This document shows positions 51,586 through 59,382 of a DNA stretch of 64,000 nt, one piece after another. This DNA is from Arcobacter_B sp049472135. GTDB taxonomy: Bacteria; Campylobacterota; Campylobacteria; Campylobacterales; Arcobacteraceae. The translations under genes were made by a program, and so were the position numbers. Numbering within the stretch: the first letter of the stretch is position 1; each line of letters starts with the position of its first letter. Location of the stretch: the NCBI RefSeq assembly GCF_049472135.1, contig NZ_JBMOVV010000001.1:62001-126000 (forward strand), in the 5' to 3' direction. Below the pieces are notes generated by a model. The model worked only from the letters and a program-made list of their open reading frames with translations, did no database searches and was not told the origin of the DNA.

Positions 51586-52158
51586 ATGACTAATAAAATA
51601 ATTATTAATTCTTTAAAAAAAATTGAAAATATATTTGAAAATTATTCAGTTAAATATTTATTAATGAATGGAAATGTTGAAAAAGTACTTAAATCTTTTT
51701 TAGGAATGTGTTTTGAGAATTTAGATGAAAACTATTCTTATGTAATGGATAAAAGAGTTGCTAATCATGAAATTGATATGTTAGCATTTAATAATGGTAA
51801 AGAGTTAATGGCAATTGAGTTTAAATGTACTTTATCTACAGATTATTCATCTAGTAAGTTTTCTTCAAAAAAGGCTTCAGAACAAATAAAAACGACTTTA
51901 AAGATAAAAGAATTGGACAAGTGTAAAAAGTATATTATACATTTTTTTAATAAATCAAATCCAATTTCTAATTCTTCTTTAAACCCTAAATATATAAAAG
52001 ATAAATATCCTTTAAAGTCTATGTCAAAAGAAAAATTAATTGAAGTTTATGAAGAAAATTTAAAAGAATTTCCTATTGATATTTCAACATATGAATATAG
52101 ATTTTCTAACAAGGATTTAGGTTTAGATGTATTAATTATTGAAATAAAGGATTATTAA
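51586..52158 (+). CDS. Unknown protein with PD-(D/E)XK nuclease-like core
   Basis: The 190-residue protein has a helical N-terminus and a core in which HEIDMLAF (E62, D64) is followed 14 residues later by the strand AIEFKCTL (E78-F-K80). This matches the D...ExK arrangement of PD-(D/E)XK nucleases, with a first glutamate in the entry helix. A following helix SEQIKTTLKIKEL also fits the fold. No specific family is recognised. It has a good AAAGGA site and stands 108 bases after the HEPN-like gene in the same direction. DNA cutting is inferred from the motif only. Confidence 0.55.
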   Translation: MTNKIIINSLKKIENIFENYSVKYLLMNGNVEKVLKSFLGMCFENLDENYSYVMDKRVANHEIDMLAFNNGKELMAIEFKCTLSTDYSSSKFSSKKASEQIKTTLKIKELDKCKKYIIHFFNKSNPISNSSLNPKYIKDKYPLKSMSKEKLIEVYEENLKEFPIDISTYEYRFSNKDLGLDVLIIEIKDY

Positions 52159-52191
52159 AAGAATTATGGGGCAGATGTTTACTTTCAACTT

Positions 52192-52456
52192 TTACAAATC
52201 ATTATCCTTCAATATCTCAATGATTTTGGAATTATCAATATTTTCCAATTCTGTTTTAGAGTAAATTTCTAAAAGATAGATTTTATCTTCTATTTTTTAT
52301 AGTAAATTAAAAATCTTTACTTTTACCAGTAGGAATAAATGAGTCTGCAAGTCTTAATTTAAATCAATTAAGTTTTCATTTTTATTTGTTGATATTTTTA
52401 GAAAGTTTTTTAACAGATTTTACAAATTGTGGAGTGGTTATAAGTTTAAAGTTCAT
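52192..52456 (-). pseudogene. Decayed RelE/ParE-type toxin gene
   Basis: Read on the minus strand from ATG 52456, the opening MNFKLITTPQFVKSVKKLSK is followed by stops and frameshifts. Pieces of the rest survive in other frames: RLADSFIPTGKSKDF, then IEDKIYLLEIYSKTELENID and SKIIEILKDNDL before the stop at 52192. Order and length (about 88 codons) match a RelE-superfamily mRNA interferase or ParE-like toxin. Several mutations make it non-functional. Confidence 0.7.
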
Positions 52457-52505
52457 TTATTAACTCATCTAAACTTGTTTCTTTTGTTTCTTTATTTAAA
52501 ATTAA
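52446..52505 (-). pseudogene. C-terminal remnant of the cognate antitoxin
   Basis: The frame LILNKETKETSLDELINEL ends in a stop that overlaps the start of the dead toxin by a few bases, the usual antitoxin-toxin arrangement. Only the toxin-wrapping tail remains; the DNA-binding part is missing. Confidence 0.55.
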
Positions 52506-52562
52506 TTTTTACTTTTATAAAAAAATTGTTAAAATCACACATCTTAAAATAGGTTATACTTA

Positions 52563-53153
52563 ATGACATCTCAAATCCACCATCACTTCAAAATGTTCAA
52601 GCCTTATGGTTGTGTAAGCCAGTTTAAACCAAAGCCAAAAAAGAGTAAGACTTTACTTGGTGACCATTATGATTTCCCTGAGGATACTATGGCTATTGGT
52701 AGATTGGATATGGACTCCGAAGGCTTACTTTTACTTACAACAGATGGTATGACTAGTTACAAAGTGAGAGATAAAAGTATTGAAAAAGAGTACTATGTTC
52801 AAGTGGATGGTTTGATTAATGATGAGTCAATATCTATGTTACAAAAAGGTGTTGAGATAAGTACAAATGGGAAAGTTTATAAAACACTTCCTTGTAAAGC
52901 TTTTAAAATAGAAGATGAACCATCACTTCCTTCTCGTGGTCGAAATATACGAAAATCAAAGCATGGACCAACTTCATGGCTGTCTATTACTATAACTGAA
53001 GGAAAATTTCGTCAAGTAAGAAAGATGACAGCAGCAGTTGGTTTTCCTACATTAAGATTGGTTAGAGTTCGTATAGGAGATATACATATTGAAAATTTAC
53101 TTCCTAGTGAAGTTATAGCTTTAGACAACTTAGATGATGCACTAAAAAAATAA
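52563..53153 (+). CDS. rRNA pseudouridine synthase, RluE-like
   Basis: The 196-residue enzyme belongs to the RsuA/RluB/E/F group. It starts with FKMFKPYGCVSQFKP, has the catalytic aspartate in AIGRLDMDSEGLLLLTTDG, KEYYVQVDG, and WLSITITEGKFRQVRKMTAAVG near the end. The N-terminal S4 domain of RsuA/RluB is missing, which fits the RluE type that modifies 23S rRNA U2457. The exact target base is inferred from size only. It follows the decayed toxin region. Confidence 0.85.
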   Translation: MTSQIHHHFKMFKPYGCVSQFKPKPKKSKTLLGDHYDFPEDTMAIGRLDMDSEGLLLLTTDGMTSYKVRDKSIEKEYYVQVDGLINDESISMLQKGVEISTNGKVYKTLPCKAFKIEDEPSLPSRGRNIRKSKHGPTSWLSITITEGKFRQVRKMTAAVGFPTLRLVRVRIGDIHIENLLPSEVIALDNLDDALKK

Positions 53154-53257
53154 GTGTAAGTTATAAACTTATATTTTATTTAGTTTTGTAGTATACTTAA
53201 ACCTTTTATTAGATAGAATCTTTTTTAATAAATACAGATATATTTAAAAGGATTCAA

Positions 53258-53620
53258 ATGAAGATTCATAGAATAAATCCCTCAAAAAGATGGTCAGATG
53301 CAACAGTATTTAATGGTATTGCTACATTTACAGAAATAGCAGAGGGTGATACAAAAGCAGATATAAAAGGTCAAACAAAACAAATATTTGAACAAGCAGA
53401 AGCAAGTTTAGCTACTGTAGATAGTGACAAGTCTAGAGTTTTAGCTGTTACTATATATATAACTGATTTTTCAAATCTTGATGGTTTAAATGAAGTTTGG
53501 GATGAATGGTTTCCAGAAGGTTGTGCTCCAAGTAGAGCTTGCGTAAAAGCTGAATTAGTTGACCCAGATTTATTAGTAGAGATGACTTTTACTGTTGCAG
53601 CAGGAGAGAAGTTTTTATAG
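53258..53620 (+). CDS. RidA-family protein
   Basis: The 120-residue protein has the YjgF/RidA fold with the conserved arginine in APSRACVKAEL and the glutamate of LVEMTFTVAAG. Active RidA members deaminate reactive enamine/imine intermediates such as 2-aminoacrylate. The sequence differs from the archetypal RidA at the N-terminus (INPSKRWSDATVFNGIATFT), so it may belong to one of the Rid1-7 branches with another substrate. It has an AAAAGGA site and is probably a single-gene unit. Confidence 0.88.
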   Translation: MKIHRINPSKRWSDATVFNGIATFTEIAEGDTKADIKGQTKQIFEQAEASLATVDSDKSRVLAVTIYITDFSNLDGLNEVWDEWFPEGCAPSRACVKAELVDPDLLVEMTFTVAAGEKFL

Positions 53621-53658
53621 TATTTTTAAATCTTATACAAAATTAAAAAAGGAAAAAT

Positions 53659-54042
53659 ATGAAAAAGATATTATTTATTTTACTGTCAACATTTACATTT
53701 CTATTTGCAAGTAATCTTGATATTCAGAAAGCTTATTCAAATAAAATAAGCGACCTTCAAGTTCAAGGACATGGTAAGGTTGTAAAGGTTTTAAGAGATG
53801 ATACTAAAGGAATAAAACATCAAAGGTTTATTTTAAAAATAAACAATTCTCTAACTGTTTTAGTTGCTCATAATATTGATTTATCACCTAGAGTTAGTAA
53901 CTTAAATATTGGTGATAGAGTTGAGTTTTTTGGTGAGTATGAGTGGAATAGAAAAGGTGGGGTAATTCACTGGACACATCATGACCCAAGAGGTAGACAT
54001 GTTACAGGTTGGATTAAACATAAAAATAGAGTGTATAAATAA
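53659..54042 (+). CDS. Exported DUF3465 protein
   Basis: The 127-residue protein has a signal peptide (about 1-17) and a DUF3465 domain: VQGHGKVVKVLRDDTKGIKH, LVAHNIDLSPRV, GDRVEFFGEYEWNRKGGVIH and WTHHDPRGRHVTGWIKH. The histidine-rich end is the family hallmark. Function is unknown, although an OB-like fold is likely and homologues are periplasmic. It follows the RidA gene by 38 bases and ends at a convergent terminator. Confidence 0.85.
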   Translation: MKKILFILLSTFTFLFASNLDIQKAYSNKISDLQVQGHGKVVKVLRDDTKGIKHQRFILKINNSLTVLVAHNIDLSPRVSNLNIGDRVEFFGEYEWNRKGGVIHWTHHDPRGRHVTGWIKHKNRVYK

Positions 54043-54051
54043 ATTTAAGTA

Positions 54052-54080
54052 TTAAAAGGAAAAGTCTATTTTCCTTTTAA
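54052..54080. terminator. Convergent terminator hairpin
   Basis: TTAAAAGGAAAA (54052-54063) pairs perfectly with TTTTCCTTTTAA (54069-54080) around a GTCTA loop, at the 3' ends of the DUF3465 and DjlA-like genes. Confidence 0.8.
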
Positions 54081-54872
54081 ATCTTTGATTACTTGATAAG
54101 CTTGATTTATCTCTTGGGTTTTAGCTGTTGCTTCTTCTATGTATGCTTCATCTTTATCTTGTGAACTTATGATATCTGGATGGTATTCTCTTATTAATTT
54201 TCTATATGCTTTTTTTATAGTATTCATATCGTCATTTTCATTTACACCTAAAATCTTATAAGCCTCTTTTTCACTCATAGTCTCTTGCTTGTTTTTCATT
54301 TTGTTTTCAAAGTTTCTTATGATTGATTCATATATTTCACTTGAAATACCAAGTTCTTTTGTGATAATTCTAAGAACTTTATCTTCATCTTCGCTTATTC
54401 CATTATCTATAAAAGCTAGTTGAATTAAAAAACCTACAAACTGTTTTCTTTTGTGTAAACCACGACCTAAAAGTTGATTTAGTGATTGTGCTATTTGTTG
54501 AGTATCATCATCTTTTTGTTTTTCTTCATTGAAAATCTCTTTCATAATAGCTCTAGTTTTTTCTTTTTCATCAAAAACTTTTGTAATATCATCAAACATC
54601 ATACTTATTAGTTGTGCTTCAAGTTCATCTACTCTACCATCAGCTTTTGCAACTTTTGCAACTAATGCTATAAAATGGCCTAATTCACTCTGTCTAAACA
54701 GTTCTTTAGAAGCTGATAGTTTATTTAGTTTTTTTCTAGCGTAAAATTTATATACTTTAAAAGCAATATATAAAGAAGCAATAATTGAAAGAGTAATAAA
54801 AAAGTTAACAATAAAGGCATAGTAAAATATTACTAAAAGTATTGCTATAAATATCCATTTTTTTAAGTTCAT
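54066..54872 (-). CDS. Membrane-anchored TerB/J-domain protein (DjlA-like)
   Basis: The 268-residue protein has an N-terminal membrane helix pair (about 5-38), a TerB-like helical domain (about 60-170, with FIALVAKVAKADGRVDELEA and IDNGISEDEDKVLRIIT) and a C-terminal J domain (about 203-266) with the HPD motif in REYHPDII. This is the layout of DjlA, an inner-membrane co-chaperone that stimulates DnaK. The acidic metal-type motifs of TerB (KADGRVDELE, GISEDE) are intact. It stands alone and is divergent from the HTH gene. Confidence 0.88.
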   Translation of the reverse strand: MNLKKWIFIAILLVIFYYAFIVNFFITLSIIASLYIAFKVYKFYARKKLNKLSASKELFRQSELGHFIALVAKVAKADGRVDELEAQLISMMFDDITKVFDEKEKTRAIMKEIFNEEKQKDDDTQQIAQSLNQLLGRGLHKRKQFVGFLIQLAFIDNGISEDEDKVLRIITKELGISSEIYESIIRNFENKMKNKQETMSEKEAYKILGVNENDDMNTIKKAYRKLIREYHPDIISSQDKDEAYIEEATAKTQEINQAYQVIKDLKGK

Positions 54873-54951
54873 TCATCCATCCGTTTTTAAATTTGTAAAA
54901 TTATATCTTTTTTAGCTTATTTCTTTAAACTTTACCATTCTATTTTGATGA

Positions 54952-54957
54952 TATAAT
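54952..54957 (+). promoter_or_regulatory. -10 box of the HTH/NifX-like pair
   Basis: TATAAT in a T-rich context, 31 bases before the HTH gene start. Confidence 0.5.
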
Positions 54958-54987
54958 ACGAAATAAAACTTACGGAAAATTTATATA

Positions 54988-55335
54988 ATGAAAATCTCAT
55001 ATCATCGAAGAAGAAAAATCAAAACAAGAAGAATAGCTTTAAGAGATTTACTTTTAAATGGTATTGATGACCCAAAGGAATTAGCTAAAGAGTTAAAAGT
55101 TACAGTTCCTACGATAAAAAGAGATTTAGAAGCTTTAGAAAGTATGACAGAAGAGGATTTTACTTTTCAAAAAAGGTCAACTTCACAAGATATTCTTGAA
55201 AAAAAAGATGCCATTTTAAAAATGCTAGATGATGAAGAGTATTATACTGAAAACGGTGATATAAATATATCAAAAATTACATTTGAATTAAAGACAAGCA
55301 GGGCTACTGTAATGTCTGTTTTAAATGGTGAATAA
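54988..55335 (+). CDS. Small HTH protein (DeoR/HTH_11-like)
   Basis: The 115-residue protein starts with a very basic stretch (SYHRRRKIKTRRIALRDLL), followed by a helix-turn-helix IDDPKELAKELKVTVPTIKRD as in DeoR-type regulators. A second helix pair at the end (ISKITFELKTSRATVMSVLNG) could be another HTH. It has no effector domain. It precedes the NifX-like gene by 18 bases, so the two are probably one unit. Confidence 0.7.
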   Translation: MKISYHRRRKIKTRRIALRDLLLNGIDDPKELAKELKVTVPTIKRDLEALESMTEEDFTFQKRSTSQDILEKKDAILKMLDDEEYYTENGDINISKITFELKTSRATVMSVLNGE

Positions 55336-55353
55336 AACTAAAAAGGATTAGAA

Positions 55354-55746
55354 ATGAAAATAGCAATTCCAGTTAAAGATGAAAATTTAAACTTTTTTAC
55401 AAATGCAGGACACACTCCAAAGTTTGCTGTATATACAATGGCAGGGGCTGGAATGTTTAGGTCTTTTAACTTAGAAGAAATAAAACAAAACCCAAGAAAT
55501 GATATAGACCATGAAAACCCAGAAGAACACCATGCTTGTGACCATTCTTCTGATGATGCTGATCATATAGAACAACACAATAAAATGGGTAGAGTTTTAA
55601 AAGAGTGTGATTATATTGTAGTGAAAACCGCTTGTAAAAATACTGCTAGGTCATTTACAAGTGAAGGTATTAAAATCGTTAAATATAATGGTGACTCTTT
55701 TGAAGCAGCAAAGATTCTAAATGAACTTTCTTCAAAATTTGTCTAG
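55354..55746 (+). CDS. NifX/NifB-type dinitrogenase iron-molybdenum cofactor domain protein with His/Asp insert
   Basis: The 130-residue protein has the NifB/NifX cofactor-carrier fold: MKIAIPVKDENLNFFTNAGHTPKFAVY, GRVLKECDYIVVKTACKNTA and the final GIKIVKYNGDSFEAAKIL. Between them lies an insertion (about 49-72) rich in histidine, aspartate and glutamate (ENPEEHHACDHSSDDADHIE) that probably binds a metal. No other nif genes are in the window, so a general Fe-S or metal-cluster role is more likely than nitrogenase. It is paired with the HTH gene upstream. Confidence 0.82.
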   Translation: MKIAIPVKDENLNFFTNAGHTPKFAVYTMAGAGMFRSFNLEEIKQNPRNDIDHENPEEHHACDHSSDDADHIEQHNKMGRVLKECDYIVVKTACKNTARSFTSEGIKIVKYNGDSFEAAKILNELSSKFV

Positions 55747-55900
55747 TTTTAAATAGGAGTTTAAAATCGAAATAGTAAATGCCTTATTTAATAAAGATAG
55801 ATTAAATTTAATAAAAAAAGTTGCAAATGAAAATTTTGAAATAGAGTTACAAAATAGTTTAGAAAATATTATTGAAAACTGCTCTCCTGCTTTAAAGTCA

Positions 55901-56557
55901 ATGATAAAGCTTTTTAGCTTAATAGAAAATGCACATAATATTGAGATTGATTCAAATATTCAAGCTTATAGTGTAGGAGATAGAACAGTTGAGATTGTAA
56001 ATACATCAAGTCATTTACAAGAAGCGGTTGAGAATATAAAAGATGCTTCTTTAGTGGCTTTTGATAGTGAACAAAGACCTACTTTTAGAAAGGGTGAGAG
56101 TTCTCATGGTATTTCGATTATTCAACTTGCAACAAAAACAAAATGTTATATTATTCAAACAAAACAGATTAAGAATTTAAAACCACTTATTTCTATTTTG
56201 GAAAATGAAAATATTATAAAAGTTGGAAGTGGATTAAGAGGTGACAAAGAAGCACTTTTTAGACAATTTAGACTAAAATTAAGAGCTACAATTGATCTTG
56301 AAAATGTATTTAAAGCCTTGTCTTCAAAAAATCAATTAGGTGCAAAAAAAGCGGCCTTGATAATACTTGATAGAAATCTGCAAAAATCGAAAAAAATCTC
56401 TAAATCAAATTGGGAAATAAAAGATTTAAGTAGCTCTCAAATCAAATATGCAGCAGAAGATGCAACTGTAATTTTTGATGTTTTAGAAAGACTTTTAAAG
56501 GATTACCCTTTTACTTTAGAAATTATGCCAGAGTTTTTTAAAGCTAAATATGAATAA
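55901..56557 (+). CDS. RNase D-like 3'-5' exonuclease (DEDDy), start uncertain
   Basis: From ATG 55901 the protein has 218 residues with a DEDD exonuclease domain: the DxE pair in LVAFDSEQRPTF, a second aspartate in GSGLRGDKEALF and YAAEDATVIFDVL, the tyrosine form (DEDDy) as in RNase D. The reading frame stays protein-like for 45 codons upstream (to 55766, ending SPALKS before the ATG), and a good AGGAG site at 55755-55759 is six bases before an ATC codon at 55766, while none precedes the ATG. The true start may thus be ATC, or an ATG lost by mutation. The stop overlaps the next gene. Confidence 0.8.
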   Translation: MIKLFSLIENAHNIEIDSNIQAYSVGDRTVEIVNTSSHLQEAVENIKDASLVAFDSEQRPTFRKGESSHGISIIQLATKTKCYIIQTKQIKNLKPLISILENENIIKVGSGLRGDKEALFRQFRLKLRATIDLENVFKALSSKNQLGAKKAALIILDRNLQKSKKISKSNWEIKDLSSSQIKYAAEDATVIFDVLERLLKDYPFTLEIMPEFFKAKYE

Positions 56558-57416
56558 TATTTCTTTTCTTAAAAATATAGATAAAGGTGTACTTTTCATG
56601 CTTTTAAGTGCTTTAATTGGAGCACTTAATGGAGCTGTTGCAAAGCTTTTATCTCAAAGTATGGATCCCATTGAAATAGTTTTTTATAGAAACTTATTAG
56701 GGGTTTTAATAATACTTTATAGTTTAAATAAAGTTAGAGTTGCTTTTGATACTTCTAAGGTTCATTTATTGATATTAAGAGGTGTCTTTGGTGCTTTAGC
56801 TATGGTTTTGTTCTTTTATACAATAGCAACAATTCCTTTAGGAGAAGCAGTCGTTTTAAATAAAACTTCACCATTTTTTGTAACAATACTTGCATATTAT
56901 TTAATGAAAGAAACAATTAATCTTAGAACTTTTTTTGCATTAATTGTTGGTTTTTTAGGAATAGTATTTATAATGAAGCCTTTTGGAATTGAAGTTTCAT
57001 TTGAACATATTTTAGGTGTGCTAGGTGGTTTTTTTGCAGCAGCTGCTTATGCAACAATAAAGAAAATAAAAGAGATTTATGATGCTAGACTTATAATGCT
57101 TTCTTTTATGGGAATAGGGGTTTTGATACCTTTAGGACTTTTCTTTTTTACACCATATGTTCATTTTCAAATTCATACAGACCCGATAATTTGGTCTTTG
57201 ATTGTATTTATGGCTATTATATCAACTGCTTCTCAATGGTTTTTGACAAGAGCATATAGTTTAAGTAAAGCAAGTATTATAGGTGTTGTAAGTTATTCAA
57301 ATATCCCTTTCGCTATTGGCTTTGGGGTTATTTTAGGAGACTCTTTACCTGATATATATACTTTTATAGGTATTTCACTTATTGTAATAGGTGGAATATT
57401 AGTAAGTAAAAAATAG
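56550..57416 (+). CDS. EamA/DMT-family transporter
   Basis: The 288-residue membrane protein has ten predicted helices in two EamA repeats: LLSALIGALNGAVAKLLS at the start of the first, GVLGGFFAAAAYATIKKIKE in the second, and a final GISLIVIGGILVSKK. DMT proteins export amino acids or other metabolites; the substrate is not known. It overlaps the RNase D-like gene by eight bases, so they are co-translated, probably without a functional link. Confidence 0.9.
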   Translation: MNNISFLKNIDKGVLFMLLSALIGALNGAVAKLLSQSMDPIEIVFYRNLLGVLIILYSLNKVRVAFDTSKVHLLILRGVFGALAMVLFFYTIATIPLGEAVVLNKTSPFFVTILAYYLMKETINLRTFFALIVGFLGIVFIMKPFGIEVSFEHILGVLGGFFAAAAYATIKKIKEIYDARLIMLSFMGIGVLIPLGLFFFTPYVHFQIHTDPIIWSLIVFMAIISTASQWFLTRAYSLSKASIIGVVSYSNIPFAIGFGVILGDSLPDIYTFIGISLIVIGGILVSKK

Positions 57417-57440
57417 AATAAATTTAAAAAAAGGATACAA

Positions 57441-57884
57441 ATGAGATTCGCTCATACAAATATAGCTGCTAGAGATTGGAAGAGTTTAGCAGATTTTTAT
57501 ATAAATGTTTTTGAATGTAAAATTAAACCACCTCAAAGAGATTTAAGAGGTGAATGGCTTGATAAAGCAATAGGTATAAAAAATGCAAGACAAATGGGAG
57601 TGCATTTAACTCTGCCTGGATTTGAGAAAAATGCCCCAACATTAGAAATCTTTAGTTATGAAGAGTTTGTTGATACTAACCCTATTATGGCAAATCATAT
57701 TGGGTTTACGCATATTGCATTTGAAGTAGAAGATGTTGATGCAACTATGCAAAAAGCTTTAGATAATGGAGCTACAAAATTAGGTGAAGTTATTGAAAAC
57801 AAAATTGAAGGTGTTGGAATGTTAAAGTTTACATACCTAAGAGATATTGAAGGAAATATTATAGAAATTCAATCTTGGAATTAA
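57441..57884 (+). CDS. VOC-family (glyoxalase/dioxygenase-fold) protein
   Basis: The 147-residue protein has the two-repeat VOC fold: RFAHTNIAARDWKSLADFYINVF at the start and HIGFTHIAFEVEDVDATMQKA in the middle, ending YLRDIEGNIIEIQSWN. Metal residues are H5 (first strand), H in HIAFEV and E in IIEIQS, so it should bind a divalent metal. Glyoxalase, dioxygenase and resistance proteins share this fold; the reaction is not evident. It lies 24 bases after the transporter gene. Confidence 0.85.
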   Translation: MRFAHTNIAARDWKSLADFYINVFECKIKPPQRDLRGEWLDKAIGIKNARQMGVHLTLPGFEKNAPTLEIFSYEEFVDTNPIMANHIGFTHIAFEVEDVDATMQKALDNGATKLGEVIENKIEGVGMLKFTYLRDIEGNIIEIQSWN

Positions 57885-57886
57885 TT

Positions 57887-58729
57887 TTATTTAGAAGCTA
57901 TTATTTCATTGTTTGGAATAATAGGTTCTACAACACTATATAAAAATCTATTTTCATTAAATACTGTTTTTGAGATAATTGCTACAAGTTTTCCATCTTG
58001 AAAAACCCCACCACCACTATTTGATGGAATTGCCAAACAATTACTTCTTATTTCTACTTTTTTTTCTATATCAGCTAAATCAAATGTGATATTTAATCCA
58101 GCAGGAGTATTTTTTGCTTCATAAAATGCACACTCTTTCTCTTTTAGTAAAGTATTATAAAACATACCTTCTTTAGACATTGAGTAGTATTTAAAAATAC
58201 CTTTTTTATTTAAATTTAGTCTAGCTATTTTTAAATCTGAATTTTTATTTGTTTCTAAATAGTTTAAATCAAATTGTAAGTTTTTTGAATCTTTTATATT
58301 GCAATGTTTTGCAGTATATATTTTGTTGTTTGCGTGAACACCATTACAGTTTTTAAACTTCTTAAAGTAGTTATAGTCTTTGTTTTTTAGGGGATTGTCA
58401 CTATTTAGATTTATATATTTTGGAATATCAGTTAAACTATTTTTTGGGTATATATATTTAGGTATTAAGTTTTTTATATTTCTATCAAGCATAGAAATAT
58501 TATCATTCATTGCTTCTACAGTGAAATCTGGGTCTGGATTTTGTATCAAAATAGTTTTAAATTTTATCAAACAACTTTTTGTTGATTTTAAATACAGATA
58601 TGATAATCGGATATTATCACTAAACTGTTTGGCTTTATTGTATTTATCAACACAATCATCCCATGTAAAAGCATAAATATAATTGCAACTTAAAAATAAA
58701 ACGCAAATTATTAAATATAACTTTTTCAT
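57887..58729 (-). CDS. Exported trypsin-like serine protease
   Basis: The 280-residue protein has a signal peptide (about 1-20), a helical pro-like region (about 22-95) and a trypsin-fold domain with the triad H142 (IYTAKHC), D165 (NKNSDLKIARL) and S238 (PSNSGGGVF). Cysteines at 128/143 and 200/231 could form two disulfides. The loop reads SNSGGG where most have GNSGGP. No PDZ domain is present, so it is not DegP-like. It is likely periplasmic or secreted. It converges on the VOC gene, with three bases between stops. Confidence 0.82.
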   Translation of the reverse strand: MKKLYLIICVLFLSCNYIYAFTWDDCVDKYNKAKQFSDNIRLSYLYLKSTKSCLIKFKTILIQNPDPDFTVEAMNDNISMLDRNIKNLIPKYIYPKNSLTDIPKYINLNSDNPLKNKDYNYFKKFKNCNGVHANNKIYTAKHCNIKDSKNLQFDLNYLETNKNSDLKIARLNLNKKGIFKYYSMSKEGMFYNTLLKEKECAFYEAKNTPAGLNITFDLADIEKKVEIRSNCLAIPSNSGGGVFQDGKLVAIISKTVFNENRFLYSVVEPIIPNNEIIASK

Positions 58730-58799
58730 AATATTAAGTATACTCTTTTTAAATAAAAAAACAAATAGGACAATAAAAGTCTTATATTAAGGAAGATAT

Positions 58800-59267
58800 A
58801 TGAAAGTTAATATTCCATCTTTAGGTGAAATAGAAATAAAGAATATCGTTTTTGATTACAATGGTACAATTGCAATTGATGGAAAAGTAATAGAAAATGT
58901 AAAAGAGACAATAAATGAACTTTCAAAAGACTTTAATTTTTATGTTATAACTGCTGATACATATGGAAGTGTTCAAAGAGAACTTGAAGGTACAAAATGT
59001 GAAGTTATAAAAATTCCAAAAGATACACAAGATAAAAGTAAACTAGATTTTATAAAAAAACTTGGTGAGAAAAATACTTTAAGTGTAGGAAATGGAAGAA
59101 ATGATACTTTAATGTTAAAACATAGCATTTTGGGGATTGCTATTCTCCAAAATGAGGGCTTATGTACACAAACACTCTTACATTCAGATATTTTAGTGAA
59201 GTCAATTTTTGATGTTTTTGCTTATTTAAAAGATGAAAAAAGGTTGATCGCTACACTAAGAAATTAG
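58800..59267 (+). CDS. Soluble P-type-ATPase-like HAD protein
   Basis: The 155-residue protein has FDYNGTIAIDG near the N-terminus, where the DxxGT pattern of P-type ATPases replaces the usual DxDG of HAD phosphatases. It also has the motif VGNGRNDTLMLKHS, matching GDGxND, and ITADTYGS as motif II. Such stand-alone P domains are known as soluble HAD ATPase-like proteins; their substrate is not known. A GGAAGAT site precedes the ATG. Two palindromes lie between it and the next gene. Confidence 0.85.
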   Translation: MKVNIPSLGEIEIKNIVFDYNGTIAIDGKVIENVKETINELSKDFNFYVITADTYGSVQRELEGTKCEVIKIPKDTQDKSKLDFIKKLGEKNTLSVGNGRNDTLMLKHSILGIAILQNEGLCTQTLLHSDILVKSIFDVFAYLKDEKRLIATLRN

Positions 59268-59300
59268 AAACATAACTAATTACTATTTTATTGCTACAAT

Positions 59301-59349
59301 CCTTTTATATAATTTTCAAGTGTTATATAAAAGGTGAAGTTTTAACTTC
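59301..59349 (+). promoter_or_regulatory. Two adjacent palindromes before the dehalogenase-like gene
   Basis: CCTTTTATATAA (59301-59312) and TTATATAAAAGG (59323-59334) form a perfect 12-bp inverted repeat with a ten-base loop. It is followed at once by the palindrome GAAGTT-TT-AACTTC (59336-59349). No T run follows, so an operator or mRNA leader structure is more likely than a terminator. Confidence 0.45.
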
Positions 59350-59382
59350 TAATCATTAATAATAAACTATAAAGAAAGTCAC

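Noticed and set aside
54988..55746. HTH and NifX-like pair as evidence of nitrogen fixation
   Set aside because: No nitrogenase structural or nifB/E/N genes are present; the domain is widespread outside nitrogen fixers.
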